DNA of 64,000 nt from Marinilactibacillus sp042660675 (GTDB lineage Bacteria > Bacillota > Bacilli > Lactobacillales > Carnobacteriaceae_A), in NCBI RefSeq assembly GCF_042660675.1, contig NZ_JBHSUL010000033.1:34344-98343 (forward strand). The letters run 5' to 3'. A model generated the notes under the pieces. That model had not been told where the DNA came from. It ran no database searches and worked only from the letters and a program-made list of their open reading frames with translations. Made by a program: the position numbers and the translations under genes. Below are positions 8,461 to 15,941 of this stretch, piece by piece (positions within the stretch are counted from its first letter, which is position 1; every line of letters starts with the position of its first letter).

Positions 8461-8745
8461 TTAGTTAGCTACTGGATATACAGATACTTGTTTTTTGTTT
8501 TTACCTTTACGTTCGAAACGAACAACGCCATCAATTTTTGCAAATAGAGTGTCGTCTCCGCCTTTTCCAACGTTTTCTCCAGGATAGATTTTAGTTCCGC
8601 GTTGACGGAATAAAATTGAACCACCTGAAACGACTTGACCATCTCCACGTTTAGCGCCTAAACGTTTTGATTGAGAGTCACGACCGTTAGTTGTAGAACC
8701 GCCACCTTTTTTGTGTGCGAACAACTGTAAATTCATTTTCAACAT
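8461..8745 (-). CDS. rpmA: 50S ribosomal protein bL27, precursor with cleavable N-terminus
   Basis: L27 reaches the peptidyl transferase centre with its N-terminus. The protein begins MLKMNLQLFAHKKGGGST: the first nine residues, ending in LQLF, are the extra Firmicute leader, known in Staphylococcus to be cut after F9 by the protease Prp. The rest (GRDSQSKRLGAKRGDGQVV...) is typical L27; the total of 94 residues is normal. It is the last gene of rplU-prp-rpmA, 18 nt after prp, and is followed by the terminator at 8368-8415. Confidence 0.97.
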   Translation of the reverse strand: MLKMNLQLFAHKKGGGSTTNGRDSQSKRLGAKRGDGQVVSGGSILFRQRGTKIYPGENVGKGGDDTLFAKIDGVVRFERKGKNKKQVSVYPVAN

Positions 8746-8763
8746 TAGAATGCACCTCCATCT

Positions 8764-9102
8764 TTATTTAGTCTGTTTAATATTGATATATTTTGGGGAC
8801 TCTTCCTGTACACTTTTAAGCGATAGCAATAAACTTTCCAATAAAATCTGAGCTACATTAGACTGTTCTTCAGATCGATTGTCTGGAAGAGTCATGGAAA
8901 GATAGCCTCCATTTTCTTCATCGATATCAATAGAAGGTGTCAATTTAGCCAGCTCTATTATACTATTTATCGCTCCAATACTAAGCGCCGAAACTGCGGC
9001 ACATACAAGATCTTGTCCATATGGACCAGATTCAGCATGACCAGAAATCTCGATAGAAATGATTTGGTTATTCTTCAAACGATCAAAATGCGCTTGAATC
9101 AT
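8764..9102 (-). CDS. prp: Ribosomal-processing cysteine protease Prp (YsxB)
   Basis: Prp removes the N-terminal extension of L27 before it can function in the ribosome. The catalytic pair of the family is visible as H22 (SGHAESG) and C34 (DLVCAAVSAL), at the spacing known from the staphylococcal enzyme. The 112-residue length is normal. It lies between rplU (19 nt upstream) and rpmA (18 nt downstream), the conserved order. The presence of this gene and of the LQLF leader in L27 support each other. Confidence 0.95.
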   Translation of the reverse strand: MIQAHFDRLKNNQIISIEISGHAESGPYGQDLVCAAVSALSIGAINSIIELAKLTPSIDIDEENGGYLSMTLPDNRSEEQSNVAQILLESLLLSLKSVQEESPKYINIKQTK

Positions 9103-9120
9103 TTAAAATCCTTCTTTCAC

Positions 9121-9432
9121 TTACTTTGTTTTAATCGAGTTGATTGTTACTTTAGTGTATGGTTGACGATGTCCACGTTTAGTATGAGAGTCTTTTCTAC
9201 GACGATACTTGAACGTAGTAACTTTTTTAGCACGTCCCTGTTTCTCGATGATAGCTTCTACTGAAGCTCCCTCAACTGTTGGAGTTCCAACGATTGCGTT
9301 GTCTCCTCCAACAAACAATACTTCACCAAAAGTAACAGAATCTCCAGCTTCACCCTCTAATTTTTCAACGAAGACTGCTTTTCCTTCTTCTACTTTGATT
9401 TGTTTGCCACCTGTTTTGATGATTGCATACAT
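9121..9432 (-). CDS. rplU: 50S ribosomal protein bL21
   Basis: A 103-residue L21 with the full family pattern: MYAIIKTGGKQIKVEEG at the start, FGEVLFVGGD in the middle, and the basic C-terminus KVTTFKYRRRKDSHTKRGHRQPYTKV that binds 23S rRNA next to L20. It is the first gene of rplU-prp-rpmA. The ATG has AAGGAGGTG upstream and is preceded by a structured leader of about 145 nt and a near-consensus promoter at 9585-9613. Confidence 0.97.
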   Translation of the reverse strand: MYAIIKTGGKQIKVEEGKAVFVEKLEGEAGDSVTFGEVLFVGGDNAIVGTPTVEGASVEAIIEKQGRAKKVTTFKYRRRKDSHTKRGHRQPYTKVTINSIKTK

Positions 9433-9578
9433 GTTTGTTGCACCTCCTTATTTAGTAGAGCACACTGCATAACGCCATGCTCTCTATTGCACTAAGACTC
9501 GCCGTTATAAGTGACCTTAATCAGATCTTGAAAACTCATATACGAGCGGTTGTAGCTGTGGTGCGGCACAAATACAAC
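9433..9578 (-). ncRNA. Structured 5' leader of rplU (L21 leader type)
   Basis: About 145 nt lie between the predicted start of transcription near 9578 and the rplU start. Leaders of this position and length upstream of rplU are a known Firmicute cis-regulatory family (L21 leader). Complementary segments are visible, for example GCCGCACCACAGCTACAACCGC near the 5' end and GAGAGCATGGCG...GTGTGCTC near the 3' end. The family assignment rests on position and general appearance, not a model search. Confidence 0.6.
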
Positions 9579-9584
9579 GTTATT

Positions 9585-9613
9585 ATCATACCAAAACGAA
9601 CCATTCAAGTCAA
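9585..9613 (-). promoter_or_regulatory. Promoter of rplU-prp-rpmA
   Basis: On the minus strand TTGACT (9613-9608) and TATGAT (9590-9585) are 17 bp apart. The -35 box directly touches the stop codon of minD, with no terminator in between. Confidence 0.8.
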
Positions 9614-10405
9614 TTAGTTTTTGTTAAATATCTTTTGCCAGAAAGATTTCTTTTCTTCTTTAAGCGTCATTAAAGGTACCGTTTCTCCAAGAATTCTTCG
9701 TGCTATATTTCTATATCCTTGAGAAGAGATATTATCTGGATCTAATGCAACTGGATTTCCTTTGTTTGAAGAACGGACGACTTCATCATCTTCAAAAACA
9801 ATTCCTAGAAGCTTAACAGAAAGATGTCTCGTAATCTCATCTATATCCATGACATCACCTTGTTGCATCATGCGCTTTCTAATTCTGTTAATGACTAGTT
9901 TTGGTGAACCAATCTTAGTCTGTTCTACTAAGCCTATGATTCTATCTGCATCTCTGATGGCCGAGATTTCTGGAGTAGTGATAAGGATAGCATCATCTGC
10001 TGCTGCAATTGAGTTTTTAAATCCTTGTTCGATTCCAGCTGGGCAGTCGATGAGTACATAATCATAATCTTTCTTCAACTCGCTAATTAGTTCAATCATC
10101 TGATCTTCATTGATGACGTTTTTATCCGCATGCTGAGCTGCTGGTAGTAGAAATAGCTGATCATTGAATCTTTTGTCTTTGATAATGGCCTGGTGGAGCT
10201 TAGCTCGTCCTTCAATTACATCTACGATATCATATATAATTCTATTTTCTAAACCTAGTATAACATCGAGATTTCTTAATCCAATGTCCATGTCGACTAG
10301 GCAGATTTTTTTCCCTTGTAGCGCTAATGCAGTACCAATATTAGCCGTTGAAGTTGTTTTTCCAACTCCGCCTTTACCTGATGTTATAACGATGGCTTTA
10401 CCCAT
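9614..10405 (-). CDS. minD: Septum site-determining protein MinD
   Basis: MinD is the membrane-binding ATPase that recruits the division inhibitor MinC and keeps septa at mid-cell. The deviant Walker A motif KGGVGKTT is at residues 11-18, and LVDMDIGLRNLD and DYVLIDCPAG follow. The C-terminus ends in an amphipathic helix (KKSFWQKIFNKN), the membrane anchor. Length 263 is typical. It overlaps minC by 8 nt, showing translational coupling. No minE or minJ gene is seen here; DivIVA, encoded at 39954-40625, is the usual Gram-positive polar partner. Confidence 0.96.
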   Translation of the reverse strand: MGKAIVITSGKGGVGKTTSTANIGTALALQGKKICLVDMDIGLRNLDVILGLENRIIYDIVDVIEGRAKLHQAIIKDKRFNDQLFLLPAAQHADKNVINEDQMIELISELKKDYDYVLIDCPAGIEQGFKNSIAAADDAILITTPEISAIRDADRIIGLVEQTKIGSPKLVINRIRKRMMQQGDVMDIDEITRHLSVKLLGIVFEDDEVVRSSNKGNPVALDPDNISSQGYRNIARRILGETVPLMTLKEEKKSFWQKIFNKN

Positions 10406-11087
10406 TGATTAATCCTCCTGTAACATTTCCTAATTCTGGTCTAATCTTTTTCAATTCATTGAGTGGCGACACTCTCAAAATATGTAAATCATCTAGATAA
10501 ACCACTTCAAATTTCGCTGCAGTATCCTGCATTTCTTTTTCAGCAGTATCGACTACATGGACATGGTCAGCAATACGAACTTGTGCATTGTAAGAAAAAT
10601 TAGCAATAACAACAGCTTGTTCTTTACCCTTCGTACCCGCATGAGCAATACCTCTGAGGTCTCCAATAATATAGATACTACCGGACGCTTTAACAGTCCC
10701 ACCTGGATGTACTCCACCAACTAATAGTAAATCACCTTCTACATCGATGATTTGACCACTGCGGACAGTACTGACTTCAAGCTTCGTGCTCACTTCATCA
10801 TGCCACTCTAAAGCTCTTTGTATTTTAACGACTTCTGAATCAATCGCTTTGATTTTCAAATAGGACTTTTCTTCAATCAACGTTCTGATTTCTTCTTTTT
10901 CTTTCTCGTTCCACAATCGATTTCCAGTCTTGATCGTCAATTCAATTGGTTTCGCGGCTGTCGCTTCTTTTTTTAATGGATTAATTAATTTCGTCGTTTC
11001 TTCAACGATTGTAAGAAACGCAGCTGACTGATCAACGAGTAATTGAAATCCATCTTTAGTTCCTTTAAGCGTTACAATCTTCTGCAA
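10398..11087 (-). CDS. minC: Septum site-determining protein MinC
   Basis: MinC blocks FtsZ polymerisation away from mid-cell. The N-terminal domain (about residues 1-100) is followed by the beta-helical C-terminal domain (GDLLLVGGVHPGGTVKASGSIYIIGDLRGIAHAG), which binds MinD. The start is taken as TTG at 11087, giving MQKIVTLKGTKDGF, since AGAGGTG lies 6 nt before it. An in-frame ATG at 11117 would add ten residues but lacks such a site. About 229 residues, normal for the family. It follows mreD and overlaps minD, the mreBCD-minCD order known from Bacillus. Confidence 0.92.
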   Translation of the reverse strand: MQKIVTLKGTKDGFQLLVDQSAAFLTIVEETTKLINPLKKEATAAKPIELTIKTGNRLWNEKEKEEIRTLIEEKSYLKIKAIDSEVVKIQRALEWHDEVSTKLEVSTVRSGQIIDVEGDLLLVGGVHPGGTVKASGSIYIIGDLRGIAHAGTKGKEQAVVIANFSYNAQVRIADHVHVVDTAEKEMQDTAAKFEVVYLDDLHILRVSPLNELKKIRPELGNVTGGLING

Positions 11088-11152
11088 GTTTTTCACCTCT
11101 GTAATAAAGATTGGCATTCCTTATTTCACTTATCGTTCCTATTAAATGTCAC

Positions 11153-11692
11153 TTATCTTTTGAATCTTATTTCTTCTTTTTGTACGACCTTCTGGCCTAT
11201 TTTATCCACAGGATACCCTATGACTAACATCATAATTCCATTGAAAAGTAAACTGATTCCCAGACGTTCTACAATGAAAAGTTGCATAGATAGCTGCGTA
11301 ATGTTGATGGCGCGGTATACTCCAAATACAAAAAACTCTAAAAGTGTAATCACGATGACACTTAACAGTACATAAATCAATAAATTGGGCTTGAAATAAC
11401 TTCTAAGTTGAAGAATCACATAGGCGATCAATGTAAATGTAGCCATATAGATACCTAAATACCCAGTATAGTAGCTATCATATAAAAATCCCATAATCAA
11501 AGAGAGCCATATAATATGTTTAAAGCTCAGATAGAAAGAAAGGATCAGTAACACGAGTACTGTGAGTCTTGGAACAATTGTCCCTACGTCCGTTGTGAAT
11601 ACCGCTTTTAATTGAGCCGTTAGCCCTCCATCTAGTAGCAGGGCTACTAAAAGGAGTATGAGGGAATAAAGAATCTTTTTCCATTGACTCAT
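11153..11692 (-). CDS. mreD: Rod shape-determining protein MreD
   Basis: A small polytopic membrane protein of 179 residues with about five hydrophobic segments (starting ILYSLILLLVALLLDGGL), typical of MreD, part of the elongation machinery with MreB, MreC, RodA and a class B PBP. The motif GFLYDSYYTGYLGIYM matches the family's most conserved stretch. It starts 2 nt after mreC. Sequence conservation in this family is weak, so the call also leans on gene order. Confidence 0.92.
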   Translation of the reverse strand: MSQWKKILYSLILLLVALLLDGGLTAQLKAVFTTDVGTIVPRLTVLVLLILSFYLSFKHIIWLSLIMGFLYDSYYTGYLGIYMATFTLIAYVILQLRSYFKPNLLIYVLLSVIVITLLEFFVFGVYRAINITQLSMQLFIVERLGISLLFNGIMMLVIGYPVDKIGQKVVQKEEIRFKR

Positions 11693-11694
11693 TC

Positions 11695-12543
11695 TTATTC
11701 CCCGCTTTCAGCAGTACGATTGATAATCGTCACATATCGAATATGTTCAAAATCTGCAGCTGGTTTGATATAAACTCTTTGTGCTAGTCCATGGTCATCC
11801 ATTGTAACTTCATCTACCGTTCCAATAACCAGTGAACGAGGTATAGATCCTCCCAAACCGGAAGTAATCACTTGTTCTCCTTCTGCAATTTCAGCAGTAG
11901 ATGTTATTTGAGTCATGATTAATCGATTGGATTCAACATCGTAACCGCTGATAAGCCCATTAATCACTTCTTCTGATAAAATTTCCGCAGAAACTTGATT
12001 TGAAGATCCTTCAAGATTTGTCAAAAGAACGACTTTCGAACTTGTCGGGTTGGTTTCAATAACTCTCCCAACTAAACCATTATTAGACATAACAGACATA
12101 CCATTTTCTAGACCATCTTGACTTCCCCGATCAATGGTCACTTGATCAACCCAAGAGTCGGGATTTCTAGAAATGACGGATCCAGTAATTGTCTGGAAAT
12201 CTGTTAAAGAATTCTGTAAATCCAGTTCCTCTTGCATGATTTGATTTTCGTCTCTTAATACTGCAAGTTCAGCTTGTGTTTCATAAATACGGTCAATTTC
12301 TTTTTTTAATCGCTGATTTTCTTCAAAAGTATCTTGTAACCGATCAATCGAACCGAAAAGATCATTCACCGCATTAACTGGCTTAGCAAAAATTCGTCCT
12401 GTAACGGCAGTGATATCGTTTGTAAACTGCTGTACAAAATTAGATGAACCGACTTGCGTCAAAGATAAAGACAGTAAAGACACAAATAATATAACACTCA
12501 CTAATAATACGATCATTTTTTTGTTTGTAAAAAATTGGTTCAC
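11695..12543 (-). CDS. mreC: Rod shape-determining protein MreC
   Basis: MreC is an extracellular scaffold of the elongasome. One N-terminal membrane segment (residues about 11-30) is followed by a coiled coil (DRLQDTFEENQRLKKEIDRIYETQAE, roughly residues 67-110) and the two beta domains (VISRNPDSWVDQVTIDRGSQDGLENGMSVM... GLVGRVIE). The 282-residue length is normal. It is 179 nt after mreB, and a GC-rich hairpin lies in that gap, so mreC-mreD may be expressed at a different level from mreB. Confidence 0.95.
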   Translation of the reverse strand: MNQFFTNKKMIVLLVSVILFVSLLSLSLTQVGSSNFVQQFTNDITAVTGRIFAKPVNAVNDLFGSIDRLQDTFEENQRLKKEIDRIYETQAELAVLRDENQIMQEELDLQNSLTDFQTITGSVISRNPDSWVDQVTIDRGSQDGLENGMSVMSNNGLVGRVIETNPTSSKVVLLTNLEGSSNQVSAEILSEEVINGLISGYDVESNRLIMTQITSTAEIAEGEQVITSGLGGSIPRSLVIGTVDEVTMDDHGLAQRVYIKPAADFEHIRYVTIINRTAESGE

Positions 12544-12679
12544 TTCTCACACCTCAAATACTATAGCTTTGGTCATTTTACCATAATTCCAAGCATATTC
12601 GTAGTTTTTATAAAGTCATCTATAAAAAAATCAGATCATCTCTGAACAGTTTTTCACTTTACTTGAATTCAATAAATAA

Positions 12680-12700
12680 GCGGGAAGTAGCCCTTCCCGC
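12680..12700 (-). terminator. Hairpin between mreB and mreC (possible partial terminator or RNA-stability element)
   Basis: GCGGGAAG pairs perfectly with CTTCCCGC around a 5-nt loop. On the minus strand it is followed by TTATTTATT rather than a clean T-run. It could lower readthrough from mreB into mreC or protect the 3' end of mreB mRNA. Confidence 0.55.
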
Positions 12701-12722
12701 CTATTTCAGTTATCCAATTTAA

Positions 12723-13733
12723 TTATCTGCTTTGTTTACGGTAAAGATCTAAATGATTTAAAGCTTCTCCAGTACCAATTGCTACACAGTTCAATGGATC
12801 ATTCGCAACAAACACTGGCACTTCAGTTTGCTCTGCAATCACTTCACTTAGGTGTTTCAGCATGGCGCCTCCACCTGTTAAGACGATTCCTCTATCAATA
12901 ACATCTGCTGAGATTTCTGGAGAGGTATCTTCAAGCGTTCCTTTAACAGCAATGACAATGCTGTCTACAACTTCTTGAATAGCTTCAGCAATATCTACAG
13001 CTGAGATTTCAATAGTTTTTGGTAAACCTGTCAATAAATCTCTACCACGGATATCTGTAGAACCCAGTTCTTTTGCTGCTTCAATTGAAGCACAACCAAG
13101 TTCCATTTTCACAGATTCAGCCGTTCTTTCTCCAATTAATAAATTATATTTATTACGGATATAGTGGATGATTGAAATATCCATCTGATCTCCAGCCATT
13201 TTAATTGTACGGCTACTGACGATACCGCCCAGTGAAATCGTCGCAACGTCTGTTGTACCGCCTCCGATATCTACTACCATGCTTCCGGTAGGATCATTGA
13301 CTGGTAAACCTGCTCCGATTGCAGCAGCAAATGGTTCTTCGATTAAGAATGCTTCACTTGCGCCTGCCATTTTAGTTGCATCAATAATGGCTCTTTTTTC
13401 TACTTCAGTTCCTCCACCAGGTACACATACAATGACACTTGGCTTAGAATTTTTTTTGCCTGTTCCTTTAGAAATAAAGTATTCCATCATCGCAATCGTT
13501 GTATCGTAATCTGCGATAACGCCATCTTTCATTGGACGGATAGCTACAATACTTCCAGGAGTACGGCCGATCATTTTCTGAGCGTCTAGACCTACTGAAA
13601 CGACTTCTCCTGTTGTATTATCTTTGGCAACAACGGAAGGTTCTCCTATAGCGATACCTTTTCCTTCTACGTAAACATTTGTATTCGCTGTGCCTAAATC
13701 AATCCCGATTCCTTTTTTGTTAAACCAACGCAC
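12723..13733 (-). CDS. mreB: Rod shape-determining protein MreB, actin homologue
   Basis: MreB forms membrane-bound filaments that guide lateral wall synthesis. The actin-fold ATP-binding motifs are present: GIDLGTANTNVYV at residues 9-21, VVDIGGGTTDVA in the middle, and VLTGGGAMLKHL near the C-terminus. 336 residues is the family norm. The N-terminal MRWFNKK resembles the membrane-touching tip of Gram-positive MreB. GAGGGGAACGAAC precedes the GTG/ATG region at 13733. It heads the mreBCD-minCD cluster; a weak promoter candidate (GTGAAA-17-TACAAT, -10 at 13814-13819) lies upstream. Confidence 0.95.
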   Translation of the reverse strand: MRWFNKKGIGIDLGTANTNVYVEGKGIAIGEPSVVAKDNTTGEVVSVGLDAQKMIGRTPGSIVAIRPMKDGVIADYDTTIAMMEYFISKGTGKKNSKPSVIVCVPGGGTEVEKRAIIDATKMAGASEAFLIEEPFAAAIGAGLPVNDPTGSMVVDIGGGTTDVATISLGGIVSSRTIKMAGDQMDISIIHYIRNKYNLLIGERTAESVKMELGCASIEAAKELGSTDIRGRDLLTGLPKTIEISAVDIAEAIQEVVDSIVIAVKGTLEDTSPEISADVIDRGIVLTGGGAMLKHLSEVIAEQTEVPVFVANDPLNCVAIGTGEALNHLDLYRKQSR

Positions 13734-14042
13734 GTGTTCGTTCCCCTCTCAAAATAAAACATTACGATCTTTGTTAGATATTCATTCGTTTAATTGCAAA
13801 GATTCATTGCTTCATTGTACCCTTTTACAAAGAATTTTTCACTACTAGATTGTGACTTTAATTCTTTTTTTATATTTGACACCAATTTGATAGAAGAAAC
13901 TCAAATTGTTGCTTAATTCTAACATAGGACATGAAGATTGCCTATAGATTCTATGTAACGCTTAAAGATAAAATTTTTTCTGGGTAATTAAAAAACCGAG
14001 AGGGCGTTAGACGCTCTCTCGGTTGAAAATTTTTAAGTTTAA
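13734..14042 (-). promoter_or_regulatory. 309-bp gap upstream of mreB
   Basis: On the minus strand the gap holds the csp terminator at its far end, then AT-rich sequence, a candidate mreB promoter (GTGAAA at 13842-13837, 17 bp, TACAAT at 13819-13814) and a GAGGGG ribosome binding site. No open frame of interest is seen on either strand. The promoter call is weak. Confidence 0.35.
13990..14024 (-). terminator. Intrinsic terminator of the first csp gene
   Basis: AACCGAGAGGGCGT and ACGCTCTCTCGGTT form a 14-bp stem (one G-U) with a 3-nt loop; the minus strand continues with T6. Confidence 0.9.
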
Positions 14043-14243
14043 TTAAGCTTTTTCTACGTTAGCAGCTTGAGGTCCGCGTGCGCCTTCTTCGATGTCGAAA
14101 GTTACAGCTTGTCCTTCTTCTAATGATTTGAATCCTTCTTCGTTGATAGCTGAGAAGTGTACGAATACATCATCTGCACCTTCACGTTCGATGAAGCCAA
14201 AACCTTTTTCTGCGTTAAACCATTTTACTGTACCATTTTCCAT
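14043..14243 (-). CDS. Cold-shock protein, CspA family (first copy)
   Basis: A 66-residue OB-fold RNA chaperone. RNP1 (KGFGFIE) and RNP2 (VFVHFSAI) are intact, with the aromatic surface for single-stranded nucleic acid. Such proteins melt mRNA structure in the cold and in rapid growth. The gene is monocistronic: its own promoter (14358-14386), a leader of about 108 nt as usual for csp genes, AGGAGGAAAAGT before the ATG, and a strong terminator. A second copy at 36447-36647 is about three-quarters identical by eye. Confidence 0.95.
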   Translation of the reverse strand: MENGTVKWFNAEKGFGFIEREGADDVFVHFSAINEEGFKSLEEGQAVTFDIEEGARGPQAANVEKA

Positions 14244-14357
14244 ATTACTTTTCCTCCTCGTGCCGTAAGCACATTATATTTCACATTATTGCTATGGTAA
14301 CGAATCGGAATGTTATTACACATATCTTTTTTCTTTCCCTAACAAAATGCTAAGTAA

Positions 14358-14386
14358 ACTATACCATGCTTTTTTTAATAACGCAA
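14358..14386 (-). promoter_or_regulatory. Promoter of the first csp gene
   Basis: On the minus strand TTGCGT (14386-14381), 17 bp, TATAGT (14363-14358). The resulting leader is about 108 nt, which fits the long untranslated leaders through which csp genes respond to temperature. Confidence 0.7.
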
Positions 14387-14506
14387 GCAATTACATCAAT
14401 TAAATAAAATTTACCTAAAATTAATTTTGAAATTTATAAACTTTTTACTAACGCTTTCTCGAAAAAAGAGATTTTTATTTTACCAATTTTATGTACGGTT
14501 ATAGAA

Positions 14507-15196
14507 TTAGATCAGTCCACACTCCTTTAAACTGATATAAGAATTTTCCCCAACGATAATATGATCTAGTAAATCAATCCCTATCATTTCGCCAGCTTTA
14601 GTCATTCTTTCAGTAAAAGAAATATCCGCTTCTGAAGGATCTGGATTTCCGGAAGGATGATTGTGCGCTATGATAATTCTCGCTGCAGCATATTTCACTG
14701 CACCTCTAAAAATTTCTCTCGGATGCGCAACAGAACTATTCAAGCTACCTTTAAATACCGTTTCTTTTTTTATAATTTCGTTTTTTGTATTCAGATAGAT
14801 TGCCATAACATGCTCTTGATGCAATCCTCCTAATTCTTCTTGAAGCAGATTACCTATATATGAACTTGAAGTCACCGTGCCTTCTTTGATCTGAGAAGCT
14901 CTTGCGACCCGTCCACCCAATTCAATTGCCGCGATCAACTCTATCGCCTTTGCTTTTCCAATCCCCTGGATTCTCATCAATTCTTCCACACTAACATGAC
15001 GAAGAGAAAACAAATCATCAAATTCAGATAAAACATTCATACTGAGCTGTAGTACGTTCAAATTTCTAGTCCCAGTTCTTAGGAGTATCGCAAGCAACTC
15101 ATGGTTTGCGAGAGCCTTCGCACCATATTCATTCAGTCGCTCTCTTGGTCTAGATTGTTCTGGTACATCTATAAATTTTTGCGTCAAGACGGTCAT
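14507..15196 (-). CDS. radC: RadC family protein (JAB/MPN domain)
   Basis: An N-terminal helix-hairpin-helix region (VEELMRIQGIGKAKAIELIA) precedes a JAB/MPN metal-binding domain with the motif HNHPSGNPDPSEAD, the H-x-H-x7-S-x2-D zinc site. The molecular role of RadC remains uncertain despite its old name. The ATG at 15196 is chosen: GAGGAGG is 6 nt away, whereas an adjacent TTG would be only 3 nt away. About 229 residues. It lies just after the terminator of valS-HAD and has no obvious promoter of its own, so it may depend on readthrough. Confidence 0.92.
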   Translation of the reverse strand: MTVLTQKFIDVPEQSRPRERLNEYGAKALANHELLAILLRTGTRNLNVLQLSMNVLSEFDDLFSLRHVSVEELMRIQGIGKAKAIELIAAIELGGRVARASQIKEGTVTSSSYIGNLLQEELGGLHQEHVMAIYLNTKNEIIKKETVFKGSLNSSVAHPREIFRGAVKYAAARIIIAHNHPSGNPDPSEADISFTERMTKAGEMIGIDLLDHIIVGENSYISLKECGLI

Positions 15197-15215
15197 CAAA
15201 GTCCTCCTCTATATA

Positions 15216-15247
15216 AAAAGAGAGAGGTAAATGATCACCTCTCTCTT
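15216..15247 (-). terminator. Intrinsic terminator after the HAD gene
   Basis: AAGAGAGAGGT and ACCTCTCTCTT form a perfect stem; the minus strand continues TTTTTAT. The radC ribosome binding site starts only about 10 nt beyond. Confidence 0.85.
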
Positions 15248-15278
15248 CTATATACTTACGAAAAATTGGATTATTGAT

Positions 15279-15941
15279 TTATTTATCCTTATTTTTTACA
15301 TAATCGATCACTTTGGTTAAATCTTCAATAATATGCGTAGCTTTATCTATGGCTTCTTCATTTGGAGTGAGTAAATCCGGCACCATTAATACTGGGATAT
15401 TTGCAGCATGCGCTGCTCTTACACCATTCAATGAATCCTCCAAGACGACAGCTTCTTCTTTTTCAGCTGTTGTCAGACTGATCGCTTTCAAAAAGATCGC
15501 AGGGTCCGGCTTAGAATTCTCAACTTCGTTTCCACCTACAACTCCGATGAAATAATCCGCAATTCCAGCATTTTTGATCAAAGTCTCTACCATACTACGT
15601 TCAGTGGACGAAGCAACTACCATCTCAATCTGCTGATCTTTCAGAAATTCCAGTAATTCGAGCAATCCTTTTTTCATTGGAATCGTCGCCTCTAAAAGTG
15701 TCTCATGAATATCAATTTGACTTTTTTGAATAAATTCTTCAACTAAAGATTTGTTTTTATATTCTTCGTGTAACGCCGCAAAAAAGTCTTTATCACTAGC
15801 ACCAACATATCTTTCATAAAATTCATATGTGAACGGTAAACCGATTTGATCTGCAATGGATTGATTGGACTGATAATAAATTTTTTCTGTATCAAAAATC
15901 AATCCATCCATATCAAAAATGACAGCTTTCACTTTGCTCAT
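15279..15941 (-). CDS. HAD-superfamily phosphatase, beta-phosphoglucomutase-like
   Basis: A subfamily IA HAD hydrolase of 220 residues. Motif I is FDMDGLIFDT (nucleophile and acid/base Asp at 10 and 12), motif II VVASST, motif III ENSKPDPAIF, and motif IV VLEDSLNGVRAA. A helical cap lies between motifs I and II. The family contains phosphoglycolate, sugar-phosphate and pseudouridine-phosphate phosphatases, and the substrate cannot be read from the sequence. The start codon overlaps the valS stop (TAATG), so the two are translationally coupled; a house-cleaning role is possible but unproven. Confidence 0.88.
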   Translation of the reverse strand: MSKVKAVIFDMDGLIFDTEKIYYQSNQSIADQIGLPFTYEFYERYVGASDKDFFAALHEEYKNKSLVEEFIQKSQIDIHETLLEATIPMKKGLLELLEFLKDQQIEMVVASSTERSMVETLIKNAGIADYFIGVVGGNEVENSKPDPAIFLKAISLTTAEKEEAVVLEDSLNGVRAAHAANIPVLMVPDLLTPNEEAIDKATHIIEDLTKVIDYVKNKDK

